Source: Paeniglutamicibacter sulfureus (GTDB taxonomy: Bacteria > Actinomycetota > Actinomycetes > Actinomycetales > Micrococcaceae). Taken from it: DNA of 64,000 nucleotides. Where the stretch lies: the NCBI RefSeq assembly GCF_030512175.1, contig NZ_JAULBL010000002.1:1920149-1984148 (forward strand). Direction: 5' to 3'. A model generated the notes under the pieces. It searched no databases and had not been told where the DNA came from. It saw only the letters and a list, made by a program, of their open reading frames with translations. Below are positions 45,703 to 54,957 of the stretch, one piece after another. Positions within the stretch are counted from its first letter, which is position 1. The number at the start of each line of letters is the position of its first letter. The translations under genes were made by a program, and so were the position numbers.

Positions 45703-46464
45703 TTAGAGGCCCGGGACGCTGACCACATCGGACTTGGCCGGAGTCTCGTGCGGCTTGACGGCATTCCACTCGCTGAAGGTCATGAATCCGGTGCCGTCGC
45801 TTGCGGATCCGGTTGATTCAATCTTCAGCAGGTGGGGTTCGCCCTCGGCGGCGATCCAGAAAATGGTGTCGCTGCCGGTGTACTTGAAGGCCTTGGCGCC
45901 GTTGAGGTCGTCGAGGGACTTCTTGTTAATCTTTGGGGCTTCCATCGTTCCGAGTTCATCGGTGTCCATCGATGCAAGGAAGGAACCCACCGTGAAGTCC
46001 CCGAACTGGTCGGCGTTCTTCGTTGAAATCCACTTGTCCGCTGCGACTGAATTGAGCTTCTTCGCGGCCTCGGCCCCTGCTGTTTGGGTCAGAAATGCCT
46101 TGTTGGGCTTCATGTACGAGACGTTGTCGACGGTCAGTAGTTCGATGGAGGCGTCGTCCTGGTTCATTTTCATCAGGGAATTGGTCCCGTCGACGGTGCC
46201 CGAAAGCTCGAAATTGCCTTTCTCGGATCCGTTGGCGATGTCACCGATGACGGTTGCCGAGGTGGCCTTCTTAATTGCGGCGGACGTCTTGGGGAAGATT
46301 TCCTTGGCCTCCGGCACCACGATTTCCGCTTCCACGGGGCCGGCCTCGGATCCGGCAGTCGTCGCACCGGCGGGCTGTTCCACGGCGGCCGAACATCCGG
46401 TCAGGGCCAGCAATACCCCGGCGGTTGCTGAGAGCAGCATGGTGCTGTTCTTGAAATTTTTCAT
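45703..46464 (-). CDS. LppX/LprG-like lipoprotein
   Basis: 253 residues. Lipobox LALTGC (Cys24) after a hydrophobic core. The mature part looks like the LolA-type fold of actinobacterial LppX/LprAFG lipoproteins: SAAIKKATSATVIGDIA, FELSGTVDGTNSLMKMNQ, VDNVSYMKPNKAFLTQT, KWISTKNADQFGDFTVGSF, DTIFWIAAEGEPHLLKIE. These carry lipids or signal at the cell surface; the ligand is unknown. ATG 46464 starts MKNFKNSTML. The TAA stop (45703-45705) falls inside the terminal repeat of the insertion sequence, so the last codons should be compared with relatives. Confidence 0.8.
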   Translation of the reverse strand: MKNFKNSTMLLSATAGVLLALTGCSAAVEQPAGATTAGSEAGPVEAEIVVPEAKEIFPKTSAAIKKATSATVIGDIANGSEKGNFELSGTVDGTNSLMKMNQDDASIELLTVDNVSYMKPNKAFLTQTAGAEAAKKLNSVAADKWISTKNADQFGDFTVGSFLASMDTDELGTMEAPKINKKSLDDLNGAKAFKYTGSDTIFWIAAEGEPHLLKIESTGSASDGTGFMTFSEWNAVKPHETPAKSDVVSVPGL

Positions 46465-46597
46465 AGGTTTGTCCCCGCTATGCATAGGAAGTTGGAAGTC
46501 GCTCACCGACGTCAGGAAGAGCAAACCTGACTCTATCAAGTGGACTTAATATGAAGCGATCCGTAACAGGAGGTTCGTCAACACAGATGCCTCCCTG

Positions 46598-48109
46598 CTA
46601 TTTAGGGTGGGCAGGCTGGACGGGGATCGCGGTGGTGTCGCTCCCTGCGGAATCCTTTTCCCTACCGTTCGGGGTCTGCTCTCCGGACGTCAAGGTGCCA
46701 TCTTCGGTGACGTTCGCCTTCGACGTGTTCACGGGGGCTTCAGCCGAAGTGGCGGATTCGTTGGTATCCGCCGTATCCTTCTCGTCCTTTGTTTCCTTGG
46801 CGTCGGTGTCCTGGCCCGGCGCTGTGTCCGGGGAGGACGAGGCCTTGGATTGCTTGTCCGTCGATCCCGGCTCGGAGTCGCCCCTCGACTCCGAGCCGGT
46901 CTTAGGGGAGCTGGCAGGTTTTGGCGGGGCAGCGGCCGGGACCGGCGGTACGGCAGGTGGCGTCGGTACGGCGCTCACGGGGGAGGGCACGATCCTAAGG
47001 GCCGACGTTTCCGGCTCGGCAGGACTCGATGAGTTATCCGCATCGGGCCCGGCATCGTCCACTGGCGCGATGCCGGATACGGTGACTTTCTTGGCGACGG
47101 GCAACTTTTCGGCGACGCTGACGGGTTCGGGCTGTTCGTCGGTCGCTACGGCGCGCGCTGCACGCGGGGGCTCGACCACGGAGATCGGCTGCCCGCCATA
47201 CTCGGCAATATCCGAATCGAGTTCCTCGAGCATGATTTTTGCCTCGGCTATGCGCTCGGCGTCGCCGCCGGCAATTGCCTTGACCAGCCACTGGGCCAGC
47301 GCAAACTCGGCTGCCAGTGCGGCACGACGCATGATGTGTGGATCGGCGCGGTCCCCGCGCACTGCAACGTAGCTTTCGAAGGCTGCCTCGGCGAAGGACT
47401 GCTCGTGCACGGCCGCGAGCCAGGCGAAGTCGTCGGCCGGATCCCCGACCTGCAGGTCGGTCCACCCGGTGACGGCAACGACCTTGGCGTCCTGGACCAG
47501 CAACTGGTCCTCGTGCAGGTCCCCGTGGATGACGGTTGCGTTGAAGCGCCACAGGGCCACGTCTTCCAGCGCGTGTTCCCAACGGCGCAAGAGCCGCGAG
47601 GGGATCATGCCGGTGGTCGCCGCGGCGTCGAGCTCGTTCAGGCGGCGCTGGCGAACCTGCTCAGCCGTGTAAGAGGGCAAGTCCGCCCGGGCAATTGCGG
47701 AAGAGGGCATCGAGTGGATGGCTGCCATGACCGACCCCAGGTCGCGGGCGCAGCGTGAGCCCTGGGACACCAGGTCCTCGAGGGAGTACTGCTTGCCGGG
47801 AACGTGGTTGTACACGAAGGTCCGCAGCGGGCCCTGTCGCACGGTTCCGGCGACGGAGGGCAGCTGGAAGGGCAGCGAGGCGCGAATGCCGGCGGAAAAG
47901 GCGCGCAGGGCGGCCAATTCCGTTTCGAGGCGCATGCTGGCTTCCTCGTGGCGCGGGGAGCGCACGCGCCACCGGTTCTTGGCGGCATCGACAATGAGCA
48001 CCGAGTCGAAATCGTTGCCGTCGTCCGGCAGCGATGCCACGCCCGTGGGCGCCAAGCCGGGGACCGCGGCGGTGGCGATGGCAGCGAGTTCCATGGGAGA
48101 GCGTTTCAC
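46598..48109 (-). CDS. aminoglycoside phosphotransferase (APH)-like protein with acidic tail
   Basis: 503 residues. Residues about 5-300 are an APH/choline-kinase-like fold: LRTFVYNHVPGKQYSLEDL, TVIHGDLHEDQLLVQD (catalytic Asp) and DLQVGDPADDFAWLAAVHE (metal Asp). Residues about 330-503 are low complexity, first Pro/Ala-rich then Asp/Glu/Ser/Thr-rich, and probably disordered. The substrate is unknown; resistance is not implied. GTG 48109 (VKRSPMELAAIA) has GGTGGAGG just upstream; ATG 48094 is the alternative. It is divergent from nudC (200 nt). Confidence 0.82.
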   Translation of the reverse strand: MKRSPMELAAIATAAVPGLAPTGVASLPDDGNDFDSVLIVDAAKNRWRVRSPRHEEASMRLETELAALRAFSAGIRASLPFQLPSVAGTVRQGPLRTFVYNHVPGKQYSLEDLVSQGSRCARDLGSVMAAIHSMPSSAIARADLPSYTAEQVRQRRLNELDAAATTGMIPSRLLRRWEHALEDVALWRFNATVIHGDLHEDQLLVQDAKVVAVTGWTDLQVGDPADDFAWLAAVHEQSFAEAAFESYVAVRGDRADPHIMRRAALAAEFALAQWLVKAIAGGDAERIAEAKIMLEELDSDIAEYGGQPISVVEPPRAARAVATDEQPEPVSVAEKLPVAKKVTVSGIAPVDDAGPDADNSSSPAEPETSALRIVPSPVSAVPTPPAVPPVPAAAPPKPASSPKTGSESRGDSEPGSTDKQSKASSSPDTAPGQDTDAKETKDEKDTADTNESATSAEAPVNTSKANVTEDGTLTSGEQTPNGREKDSAGSDTTAIPVQPAHPK

Positions 48110-48309
48110 ATCCTCCACCGTAGACCGCAAGCCGTGCCCGCGTCCTGCGGTGCGGCGGCGAGTCGCATGTTTTGCGTTCAACTCCTTCCGGTTGCTCCTC
48201 GCGGGGAGGTCGGAGGGACGGTGCCCCGCGCCACGGGAAGGTGCGCCGATGGCCACAACCGGTGCCCTGAAGTAGGCGTTGGGCCGCAACTCTCAGTACG
48301 GTTGGTGCT

Positions 48310-49275
48310 ATGAGCGATACCGTGCAGAACCCTGTGACCAGCTTCCCGGCGCTAGGAGCCCTGCCCTTGGCGCGTGCCACCACCGACCGCGGTTGCGAGC
48401 GGCGCACCGACGAGGGCTGGCTCGATGTCCTGCGCGCTGATCCCGCAACCCGCCACCTGGTGCTGGTTGGCGGTCGTGCCAGGGTGCTCGATGGTGAATT
48501 GGTGTTGATTGAGCTGGCCGCGGTGCCGGCCGGCGGCACGGAGATCTACCTGGGTTTTGACGGCACTTCCGAAATCGTGCTGCATTCCTTCCACGATGCC
48601 CCTGTCACGTCCGACGGCCAGCCGTCGGCCGGTTCCACGGATCCGGAGCAGTGGCTGGGGCTGCGCGACGTCGCCGCCGGACTCGGTGCCCGCGACGCGG
48701 GGCTCTTCGTCGAGGCCGTCGCCATCGCCAATTGGAACCACGCGGTGAACTTCTGCCCGCGTTGCGGCGGCAAGCTGGACCTGCGCGCCTCGGGCTGGGT
48801 CAAGCACTGCCCGGCCGAGGACCTGGAGCATTTCCCGCGCACCGACCCTGCGGTCATTGTCGCCATCACCGACGAGGATGACAGGTTGCTGCTGGGTGCC
48901 AACAAGGCATGGGGCGGGACGCGCTTCTCGACCCTGGCCGGATTCGTGGAGCCGGGCGAGTCCCTGGAATCCGCCGTCATCCGCGAGGTCGCCGAGGAAT
49001 CGGGGGTCGTGGTGCGCAACCCGCGCTACATGGGCTCGCAGCCCTGGCCGTTCCCGCGCTCGCTGATGCTCGGCTTCACCGCCACCGCCGTTGGCACCGA
49101 GCTGGTCCCCGACGGGGAGGAGATCATCGACCTGCGCTGGTTCACCCGCGAGGAACTTGCCGAGGCCGTCCGCTCCGGCTCCATCGGAGTTCCCACCGGA
49201 ACCTCCATCGCCAGTGCCCTGGTCGAACACTGGTACGGCGGCGTGCTGCCCGAACCCGAACGGCTGGCAAACTAG
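48310..49275 (+). CDS. nudC: NAD+ diphosphatase NudC
   Basis: 321 residues. It cleaves NAD(H) to NMN and AMP and can remove NAD caps from RNA. The zinc-ribbon region NFCPRCGGKLDLRASG then HCPAEDLEHFPR shows three cysteines; the fourth seen in E. coli NudC (CSHC) is absent (CPAE). The Nudix box is GFVEPGESLESAVIREVAEE followed by SG, and the NudC tag SQPWPFPRS is present. It is 3 nt from uvrD2, so they share a transcript, as in mycobacteria. Confidence 0.94.
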   Translation: MSDTVQNPVTSFPALGALPLARATTDRGCERRTDEGWLDVLRADPATRHLVLVGGRARVLDGELVLIELAAVPAGGTEIYLGFDGTSEIVLHSFHDAPVTSDGQPSAGSTDPEQWLGLRDVAAGLGARDAGLFVEAVAIANWNHAVNFCPRCGGKLDLRASGWVKHCPAEDLEHFPRTDPAVIVAITDEDDRLLLGANKAWGGTRFSTLAGFVEPGESLESAVIREVAEESGVVVRNPRYMGSQPWPFPRSLMLGFTATAVGTELVPDGEEIIDLRWFTREELAEAVRSGSIGVPTGTSIASALVEHWYGGVLPEPERLAN

Positions 49276-49278
49276 AAC

Positions 49279-51420
49279 ATGACGGAGACGACCGACATGG
49301 GGGCCCTGGAAGAACGCATCCTCGCCGGGCTGGACGAGGAACAGCGACAGGTTGCCACCACCCTGCGCGGGCCGTTGTGCGTGCTGGCCGGCGCCGGAAC
49401 CGGCAAGACCCGCGCCATCACCCACCGCATCGCCTATGGCGTGCACACCGGGGTGTACAAGCCCTCCTCCTTGCTCGCGGTGACCTTTACCGCCCGCGCC
49501 GCCGCCGAAATGCGCTCGCGCCTGCGGGAGCTGGGGGCCGGGGCCGTGCAGACCCGCACCTTCCACGCCGCTGCCCTGCGCCAGCTGCAATACTTCTGGC
49601 CGCAGTCCATTGGCGGGCAGCTGCCGTCCATCGTCGACTACAAGGCGCCGTTGATCACCGAGGCCGCCCGCCGGCTGCGCACCACCGCGGACCGTGCGAC
49701 GGTTCGGGACCTGGCCAGCGAGATCGAGTGGGCCAAGGTCTCGATGCTCACCCCCGAGTCCTACGTGGCAGCCGCCGCGGACCGCGGGCAGCCCGGCGGG
49801 CTGGATCCGATCACCGTTTCGCGGATCTTCCAGGCCTATGAGGACGTCAAGACCGATAGGCAGTTCATCGACTTCGAGGACGTCCTGCTGTTGACCGTGG
49901 CGATCCTGGAGGACGACGAACGGGTCGCCGCCTCGGTACGCGGACAATACCGGCACTTCGTGGTCGACGAGTACCAGGACGTTTCCCCGCTGCAGCAACG
50001 GCTGCTGGACTTGTGGCTCGGCGGGCGCGACGAACTCTGCGTGGTGGGGGATGCGTCCCAGACCATCTACTCCTTCACCGGCGCCACCCCGCGCCACCTG
50101 CTGGATTTCACCGCCACCTATGAGCAGGCCCCGGTGGTGAAGCTGGTGCGCGACTACCGCTCCACCCCGCAGGTGGTGCACCTTGCCAACCGCGTGCTTG
50201 CCGCCCGCCGCCCCGAACCCGGGGTCCCGGACCGTGACATCAACTGGCCCACCCCGCTGGAACTCATCGCCCAGCGCGAGAACGGGCCCGAGCCCACCTT
50301 CTTCGAGGCCAAGGACGATGAGGCCGAGGCCTCGGAGATCGCCCAGCGCGTCAAGAAACTTATTGCCGAGGGCACCCCCGCGTCCGAAATCGCGATTCTC
50401 TTCCGCACCAACGGGCAGTCCGCCGCCTACGAGCAGGCGCTGGCCTCGGCCGGTGTGGGCTACCTGTTGCGCGGCGGGGAACGCTTCTTCGCCAGGCGCG
50501 AGGTGCGCGACGCGATGCTGCAATTGCGCTCCGCCGCCCGCCACGCCACCACCGAGGTCGACGGGGCAACCGTCCCGCAGCTGACCCGCGACATCCTGGT
50601 TTCGCTGGGCTACAGCGCCACGGCACCTGCCGCCTCCGGCGCAGTGCGCGAAAAGTGGGAGTCGCTTTCCGCCCTGGTGGCGCTCGCCGACGAGATGGCG
50701 GAGGCCCGAGCAGGTTCCGAGGTCCCGTTCACGCTGCACACCTTCGTGGCCGAGCTGGAGGAACGCGCAGCCAGCCAGCACGCCCCCACGGTGCAGGGGG
50801 TCACGCTGGCCTCGCTGCACGCGGCCAAGGGCCTGGAATGGGACGCGGTGTTCCTGGTCGGGCTCTCCGAGGGCCTGATGCCGATTTCCTTCGCCGACGA
50901 CCAGGCCGGATACGACGAGGAACGGCGCCTGCTCTACGTGGGCATCACCCGCGCCCGCGTTCACCTTGGCCTGTCCTGGTCGCTGGCGCGCACCCCCGGA
51001 GGGCGGGCCAACCGCCGGCCCTCGCGCTTCCTGGACGGGTTGCGCCCGGCGGGAACCTCCCGCGTCGCCTCCGCGCCCAAGGCCGCCCGGCGCCGGAGCC
51101 CGGCGGGACCGCCGAAGTGCAGGGTCTGCGGGACACTGCTGACCAGCGCCACCGAACGCAAGCTGGGCCGCTGCGGCAATTGCCCGGCGGGGTACGACGA
51201 AGCGGTGTTCGATTCGCTGCGTGCCTGGCGGCTGCAGGTGGCCCAGGCCAACTCGCTTCCGGCCTTCGTGATCTTCACCGATGCCACGCTGATGGCCATT
51301 GCCGAGTCCAAACCCGACGGTCTTGCCGGCCTGGGCCAGGTGTCCGGCGTCGGCAAGGGCAAGCTGGAGCGCTACGGCGAGGCCGTGCTGGCCATCCTGG
51401 CCGGCGAGACAGTGGACTAG
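49279..51420 (+). CDS. uvrD2: ATP-dependent DNA helicase UvrD2
   Basis: 713 residues. SF1A helicase with Walker A AGAGTGKTRAI (K43), Walker B VVDEYQDVSPLQ, VGDASQTIYSFTGA, SLHAAKGLEWDAV and YVGITRARVHL. After the motor, CRVCGTLL and CGNCPAG form a four-Cys zinc site (about residues 614-635), followed by an HRDC domain to the C-terminus (FVIFTDATLMAIAESKP ... GVGKGKLERYGEAVL). This order, motor, tetracysteine, HRDC, is the UvrD2 hallmark. It unwinds DNA in repair and replication. The ATG at 49279 follows nudC by 3 nt. Confidence 0.93.
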   Translation: MTETTDMGALEERILAGLDEEQRQVATTLRGPLCVLAGAGTGKTRAITHRIAYGVHTGVYKPSSLLAVTFTARAAAEMRSRLRELGAGAVQTRTFHAAALRQLQYFWPQSIGGQLPSIVDYKAPLITEAARRLRTTADRATVRDLASEIEWAKVSMLTPESYVAAAADRGQPGGLDPITVSRIFQAYEDVKTDRQFIDFEDVLLLTVAILEDDERVAASVRGQYRHFVVDEYQDVSPLQQRLLDLWLGGRDELCVVGDASQTIYSFTGATPRHLLDFTATYEQAPVVKLVRDYRSTPQVVHLANRVLAARRPEPGVPDRDINWPTPLELIAQRENGPEPTFFEAKDDEAEASEIAQRVKKLIAEGTPASEIAILFRTNGQSAAYEQALASAGVGYLLRGGERFFARREVRDAMLQLRSAARHATTEVDGATVPQLTRDILVSLGYSATAPAASGAVREKWESLSALVALADEMAEARAGSEVPFTLHTFVAELEERAASQHAPTVQGVTLASLHAAKGLEWDAVFLVGLSEGLMPISFADDQAGYDEERRLLYVGITRARVHLGLSWSLARTPGGRANRRPSRFLDGLRPAGTSRVASAPKAARRRSPAGPPKCRVCGTLLTSATERKLGRCGNCPAGYDEAVFDSLRAWRLQVAQANSLPAFVIFTDATLMAIAESKPDGLAGLGQVSGVGKGKLERYGEAVLAILAGETVD

Positions 51421-51429
51421 AAGCGAAGC

Positions 51430-52470
51430 TCAGGCCGCCAGCGGGTCCAGGCAGGTGCAGCGGGACCTGGCCCTGGCCGGCACGGAGGTGATGGAGCCGG
51501 TGGGAAGGTCGCAGACGGTCATGGATCCGGCCGCCGCCGGGATATTGATGCGGTCCAGGGCCATCAGCACCGCCATGGCCGCAAGGCCGGCGGCCACGGC
51601 GGCCAGCGAGGCCTCGGGGCGCAACGCCGGTGCCCGTGCGGCAGACTCCCGGGCGTCGAGCATCCGCAGCGTGGGGTCGCATTGTTCCCACGCGCATGCG
51701 GCGCACATGGTGAGCCCGTCGATGACCATCGGACCCAGGTGCATTCCCGAATCGGTGAACAGCACCGGCAGCATCGCGGCATCGACGGCCAGGGATTCCA
51801 GCGGCGGCAGCATGCCGCCTGCCATCACCACCGCCATGTCCAGGGCCGCTGCGTCGGGACTGCGACCGGCGGCATCCGCCACCACCAGGTGCGGGTATGT
51901 CGACTGCAGGGCCCGGGCCGTGGCACGGGCACGCGGGGCCCCCACGCCGGTGATGCCCGTGGTCCCTGCACCCAGGTCCCCGGCATCCAGCGGGGAACCG
52001 TCGCAGAGCATCAGGGACCCGACGCCGGCGCCGGCCAGGACATGGGCCAGCAGCTGGCCCATCCGCCCGCAGCCATAGAGAGCCACCTTGGCCTCGGCGC
52101 GGCGCCGCAGCACCGGGACGGCATCCATTTGGTATGCGGCTCCCCATTGCAGGACATCGGGCACCAGGCGCGCCCCAAGCCCGGATCCCGTGCCAAGCGC
52201 ACCGACAGGTTCCGCTCCTTCCGCGAGCGGAGGCTGTGTGGGGGACTGGACCAACGCCGGGCCCAGCATCGCCAGGATCTCTGTCCGCCGCCGCTCATCA
52301 GGCAGGTCGGGCGCGGGGCCTGCAGGGCGCGGGCCGTGCTCGCAGAGGGAGAGCACAAAACGCTTTTCCGCCGGAGTGAGCCCGGTTATCCACCGTGCGC
52401 GCTGCCCGGTGCCAATCTGGATGACGCCCTCCACTAGGCTAAGTACCTGCAAGCCCGGGTTGATCCTCAT
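51430..52470 (-). CDS. ThiF family E1-like protein
   Basis: 346 residues. A Rossmann unit KVALYGCGRMGQLLAHVLAGAG at about 195 and LCDGSPLDAGDLGAG resembles the nucleotide-binding part of ThiF/MoeB proteins, though the glycine motif is GCGRMG rather than GAGGLG and the adenylation Arg region is not evident. AACAWEQCDPTLRML holds two cysteines. It may have lost adenylation activity. ATG 52470 has AAGGAG at good spacing. It is convergent with uvrD2 (9 nt) and divergent from the metallopeptidase gene. Its partner is unknown. Confidence 0.75.
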   Translation of the reverse strand: MRINPGLQVLSLVEGVIQIGTGQRARWITGLTPAEKRFVLSLCEHGPRPAGPAPDLPDERRRTEILAMLGPALVQSPTQPPLAEGAEPVGALGTGSGLGARLVPDVLQWGAAYQMDAVPVLRRRAEAKVALYGCGRMGQLLAHVLAGAGVGSLMLCDGSPLDAGDLGAGTTGITGVGAPRARATARALQSTYPHLVVADAAGRSPDAAALDMAVVMAGGMLPPLESLAVDAAMLPVLFTDSGMHLGPMVIDGLTMCAACAWEQCDPTLRMLDARESAARAPALRPEASLAAVAAGLAAMAVLMALDRINIPAAAGSMTVCDLPTGSITSVPARARSRCTCLDPLAA

Positions 52471-52665
52471 GATGTTTCTCCTTGGGGGAACGGCGGCACC
52501 GGCACGATTCCCCGTCGCCGGCGCCCTGAATGAACCCATCGTGGCACCGGCCGCGGGGGACTCGCCGGCTATCCACACCCTGGAGCGGGAAAGTGCCCCG
52601 GCACCCGGGGGGACCGGGCATCGGCACAGGCAGCGGCACCACGCAGTGGCGGAAAGGACACCAAC

Positions 52666-53328
52666 ATGCGAACCCAACCATCGACCATCGAGTACGTGGA
52701 CGAGAAGGGCACCCCCATCCGCGTGGTGCGCTCGGCCAAGCGCAAGAAGACCATCTCCGGGGCGTGGAAGCAGGACACCATGGTGGTCTCGGTGCCAGCT
52801 GGCCTGACCGAGCACGCCGAACGGCTTTTGGTGGCCGACATGGTGAAGAAGGTCATGCGCAAGGTCGCCCGCGGCTCCGCGACGGATCCGGACGCGCAGC
52901 TGGCGGCCCGGGCCCGGGAAATGGATGCCCAGCTCTTTGGCGGGCGTGCCGATCCATCCTCGGTGTCCTGGGTGTCAAACCAGAACCGGCGCTGGGGTTC
53001 GGCCAGCTTGAACAGCCGCCGGATCCGGCTCTCGGACCGGCTTCGCGCCATGCCCCAATGGGTACAGGACTACGTGCTGGCCCACGAACTCGCCCACCTG
53101 GTGGAACCGAGCGACGGCCACGGCCCGCGGTTCAAGGCGGCGCTTTCACGCTACCCACGGGTGCACGATGCCAACATCTTCCTCTCTGGGGTCAGCCACG
53201 GCTACCATGCAGCGGCCAAGCCCGGGGCCCATGCACCCGGTGACCTGCCTTTGGGCGGGGAGGATGACATCGACGACTTCGACGATCTTGACGGCGGGTT
53301 CGGGGAGTTCGGCCAAGCCGCCGGGTAG
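52666..53328 (+). CDS. YgjP-type (DUF45) M48-like metallopeptidase
   Basis: 220 residues. The zinc motif HELAHLVEPSDGHGPRF gives HExxH plus a third His, as in YgjP/DUF45 proteins. NQNRRWGSASLNSRRIRLSDRL before it is the conserved WGS-type element. The last 30 residues are acidic (DDIDDFDDLDG). It is likely cytosolic; substrate unknown. ATG 52666 has GAAAGGA upstream. Confidence 0.9.
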   Translation: MRTQPSTIEYVDEKGTPIRVVRSAKRKKTISGAWKQDTMVVSVPAGLTEHAERLLVADMVKKVMRKVARGSATDPDAQLAARAREMDAQLFGGRADPSSVSWVSNQNRRWGSASLNSRRIRLSDRLRAMPQWVQDYVLAHELAHLVEPSDGHGPRFKAALSRYPRVHDANIFLSGVSHGYHAAAKPGAHAPGDLPLGGEDDIDDFDDLDGGFGEFGQAAG

Positions 53329-53403
53329 GACTGCCCGCTGCCGGACCCAAGCGGCTTCGGCATTCCGGGTGGCCATGACCTTTCAGCCGGTCAGTCCCAA
53401 CCG

Positions 53404-53457
53404 CCAACGACAGGGGGTGCCCGCGCACATCGGCGCGGGCACCCCCCCTGTCGTTGG
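53404..53457. terminator. long hairpin between convergent genes
   Basis: Arms 53404-53426 and 53433-53457 pair over more than 20 bp, with two extra C in the right arm. It lies between two convergent genes and should stop both. Neither side has a long T-tract. Confidence 0.8.
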
Positions 53458-53463
53458 TCACAT

Positions 53464-54957
53464 CTACTTGTCGCCGGGGCTCTCCGGTTCCGGACCCTTC
53501 TCGGCCCCGGCCCCGGTGTCGGTGGGGGAATCTGGCTTCCCGCCTTCCTCCGGGGTGTCCGAGGCATCGTCCTTGCCGGCCTCGGGTTCGTCGAAGCCGC
53601 CGGCCAGCAACTTGCTCAGCGCCGCATCGATGTCGTCCATGCTGGCCTCGGCCAGCTGGCGACGGGACGTGAATCCCTGCGGGTCCTTGAGATCCTCGTC
53701 GGTGGGCAGCAGGTCGGGGTGCGCCCAGATCCCGTCGCGTCCCTCCAGCCCGCGTTCCTCCAGCAGGTGCGCCCAGAGGGCAGCTGCCTCGCGCAGGCGG
53801 CGTGGGCGCAGTTCCAGGCCCACCAGGGAGGCGAAGGCGTTCTCTGCCGGCCCGCCGGCTGCCCGGCGGCGACGGATGGTCTCGCGCAGGCCGGGGGCGC
53901 CGGGCAGGTTCGCCGCGGCGGCGGCCACGACCTCGTCGACCCAGCCCTCGATCAATGCCAGCACCAGTTCGAGTTTGGCCAGCGCGGTTTCCTGGGCAGC
54001 GGTGCGCTTGGGCATGAACAGGCCTTCGCCCATCAGCGACTGAAAGGATTCGGGGTTCATCGGGTCGATGTCCCGCACTGCTTCCTCGATGCGAGACATG
54101 TCGATGTGGATGCCGCGGGCGTAGGACTCGACGGCGGAAATCACCGAGGAACGCAGCCACGGCACGCGGTTGAACAGGCGGGCGTGGGCGCATTCGCGCA
54201 GCGCGGCAAAGAGCAGGATTTCCTGCTCCGGGATCTCCAGGCCCTCGCCGAAGGCGGCGATGTTGGTGGGCACCAGGGCAGGTGCCGATCCGGCCAGCGG
54301 CAGCCCGATGTCGGTGGCGCCGAGCACGTCCTTGGCCAGGCCGCCGACGGCGGTGCCCAGCTGCATGCCGAACATGGTGCCGCCCAGTTGCTGCAGCATG
54401 CCCTGTGCCCCACCCATCATCGGGCGCATCTGCTCGGGGATCTGCTCGCCCAACGCTGCAGTGATGGCCTTGCCCACGCTCAGTGCGACGGGTTCGGTCA
54501 GCGACTTCCACACCGGCATGGTCTTTTCCACCCATTCGGCGCGGGAGAAGGCCCGGCATTCGCTGCCGTCGGCCTCGAACACGGTTGCGGCATCGAGCCA
54601 CATCTCGGCCAGCCGGGCGGCGTTTGCCACGGCCGAGGCGCGGTTCGCGGAAATGGAGGGGTCGTTGGAAGCGATGGACTGGCGGGCGGCATCGGTGGCC
54701 ATCTTCCAGTTCACCGGGCCGCCGTCGCCCTTGGCCATCGCTGCCATCATCGCCTGGGCCTGCGCCATCATCTGCGCCATGGCCTCGGGGTTGTCGGACA
54801 GGCCCATGGCCTCGCCCAGCCCCGCGGGAAGGTGCTTGGGGTCAAATCCGCCGGCGCCGCCAAAGAGAGAGCCGAACATCTCGGAGAACGGGTCCTTCGC
54901 GTTCTCGTCATCGTTTTCGGAGTCGTCGGGTCGGTTTGATGGGGGATTTTCAGCCAT
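53464..54957 (-). CDS. DUF2342 zinc-dependent metallopeptidase-like protein
   Basis: 497 residues. The zincin-like motif reads LLFAALRECAHARLF, a variant of the family's REAAHxRLF, with a later EGWVDEVV as in DUF2342 (counterpart of Rv3195). The N-terminal 90 residues contain a Met/Ala/Gln-rich coil (AMAQMMAQAQAMMAAMA) and an acidic start. The C-terminal 80 residues are acidic and disordered. No peptidase activity is established for the family as far as I know. It is divergent from the PDZ protease gene. Confidence 0.88.
   Translation of the reverse strand: MAENPPSNRPDDSENDDENAKDPFSEMFGSLFGGAGGFDPKHLPAGLGEAMGLSDNPEAMAQMMAQAQAMMAAMAKGDGGPVNWKMATDAARQSIASNDPSISANRASAVANAARLAEMWLDAATVFEADGSECRAFSRAEWVEKTMPVWKSLTEPVALSVGKAITAALGEQIPEQMRPMMGGAQGMLQQLGGTMFGMQLGTAVGGLAKDVLGATDIGLPLAGSAPALVPTNIAAFGEGLEIPEQEILLFAALRECAHARLFNRVPWLRSSVISAVESYARGIHIDMSRIEEAVRDIDPMNPESFQSLMGEGLFMPKRTAAQETALAKLELVLALIEGWVDEVVAAAAANLPGAPGLRETIRRRRAAGGPAENAFASLVGLELRPRRLREAAALWAHLLEERGLEGRDGIWAHPDLLPTDEDLKDPQGFTSRRQLAEASMDDIDAALSKLLAGGFDEPEAGKDDASDTPEEGGKPDSPTDTGAGAEKGPEPESPGDK

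Larger units (their letters stand above)
44030..45706 (+). mobile_element. IS1380-type insertion sequence with terminal inverted repeats
   Basis: The transposase gene is flanked by CTTAGCCTTGATCCACCGAT (44030-44049) and, inverted, the same 20 bases at 45687-45706 with one mismatch. This gives an element of about 1.68 kb between adnB and the lipoprotein gene. I cannot find a target duplication: bases outside the two ends do not match. The right end contains the stop codon of the neighbouring lipoprotein gene. The borders therefore rest on the inverted repeats only. Confidence 0.75.

Noticed and set aside
46598-48109. Aminoglycoside resistance gene
   Set aside because: The APH fold is shared by many kinases; there is no specific match to a resistance enzyme and the gene sits in a conserved chromosomal block.
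48352-50964. 870-codon minus-strand frame
   Set aside because: Antisense to nudC and uvrD2, with composition typical of a shadow frame.
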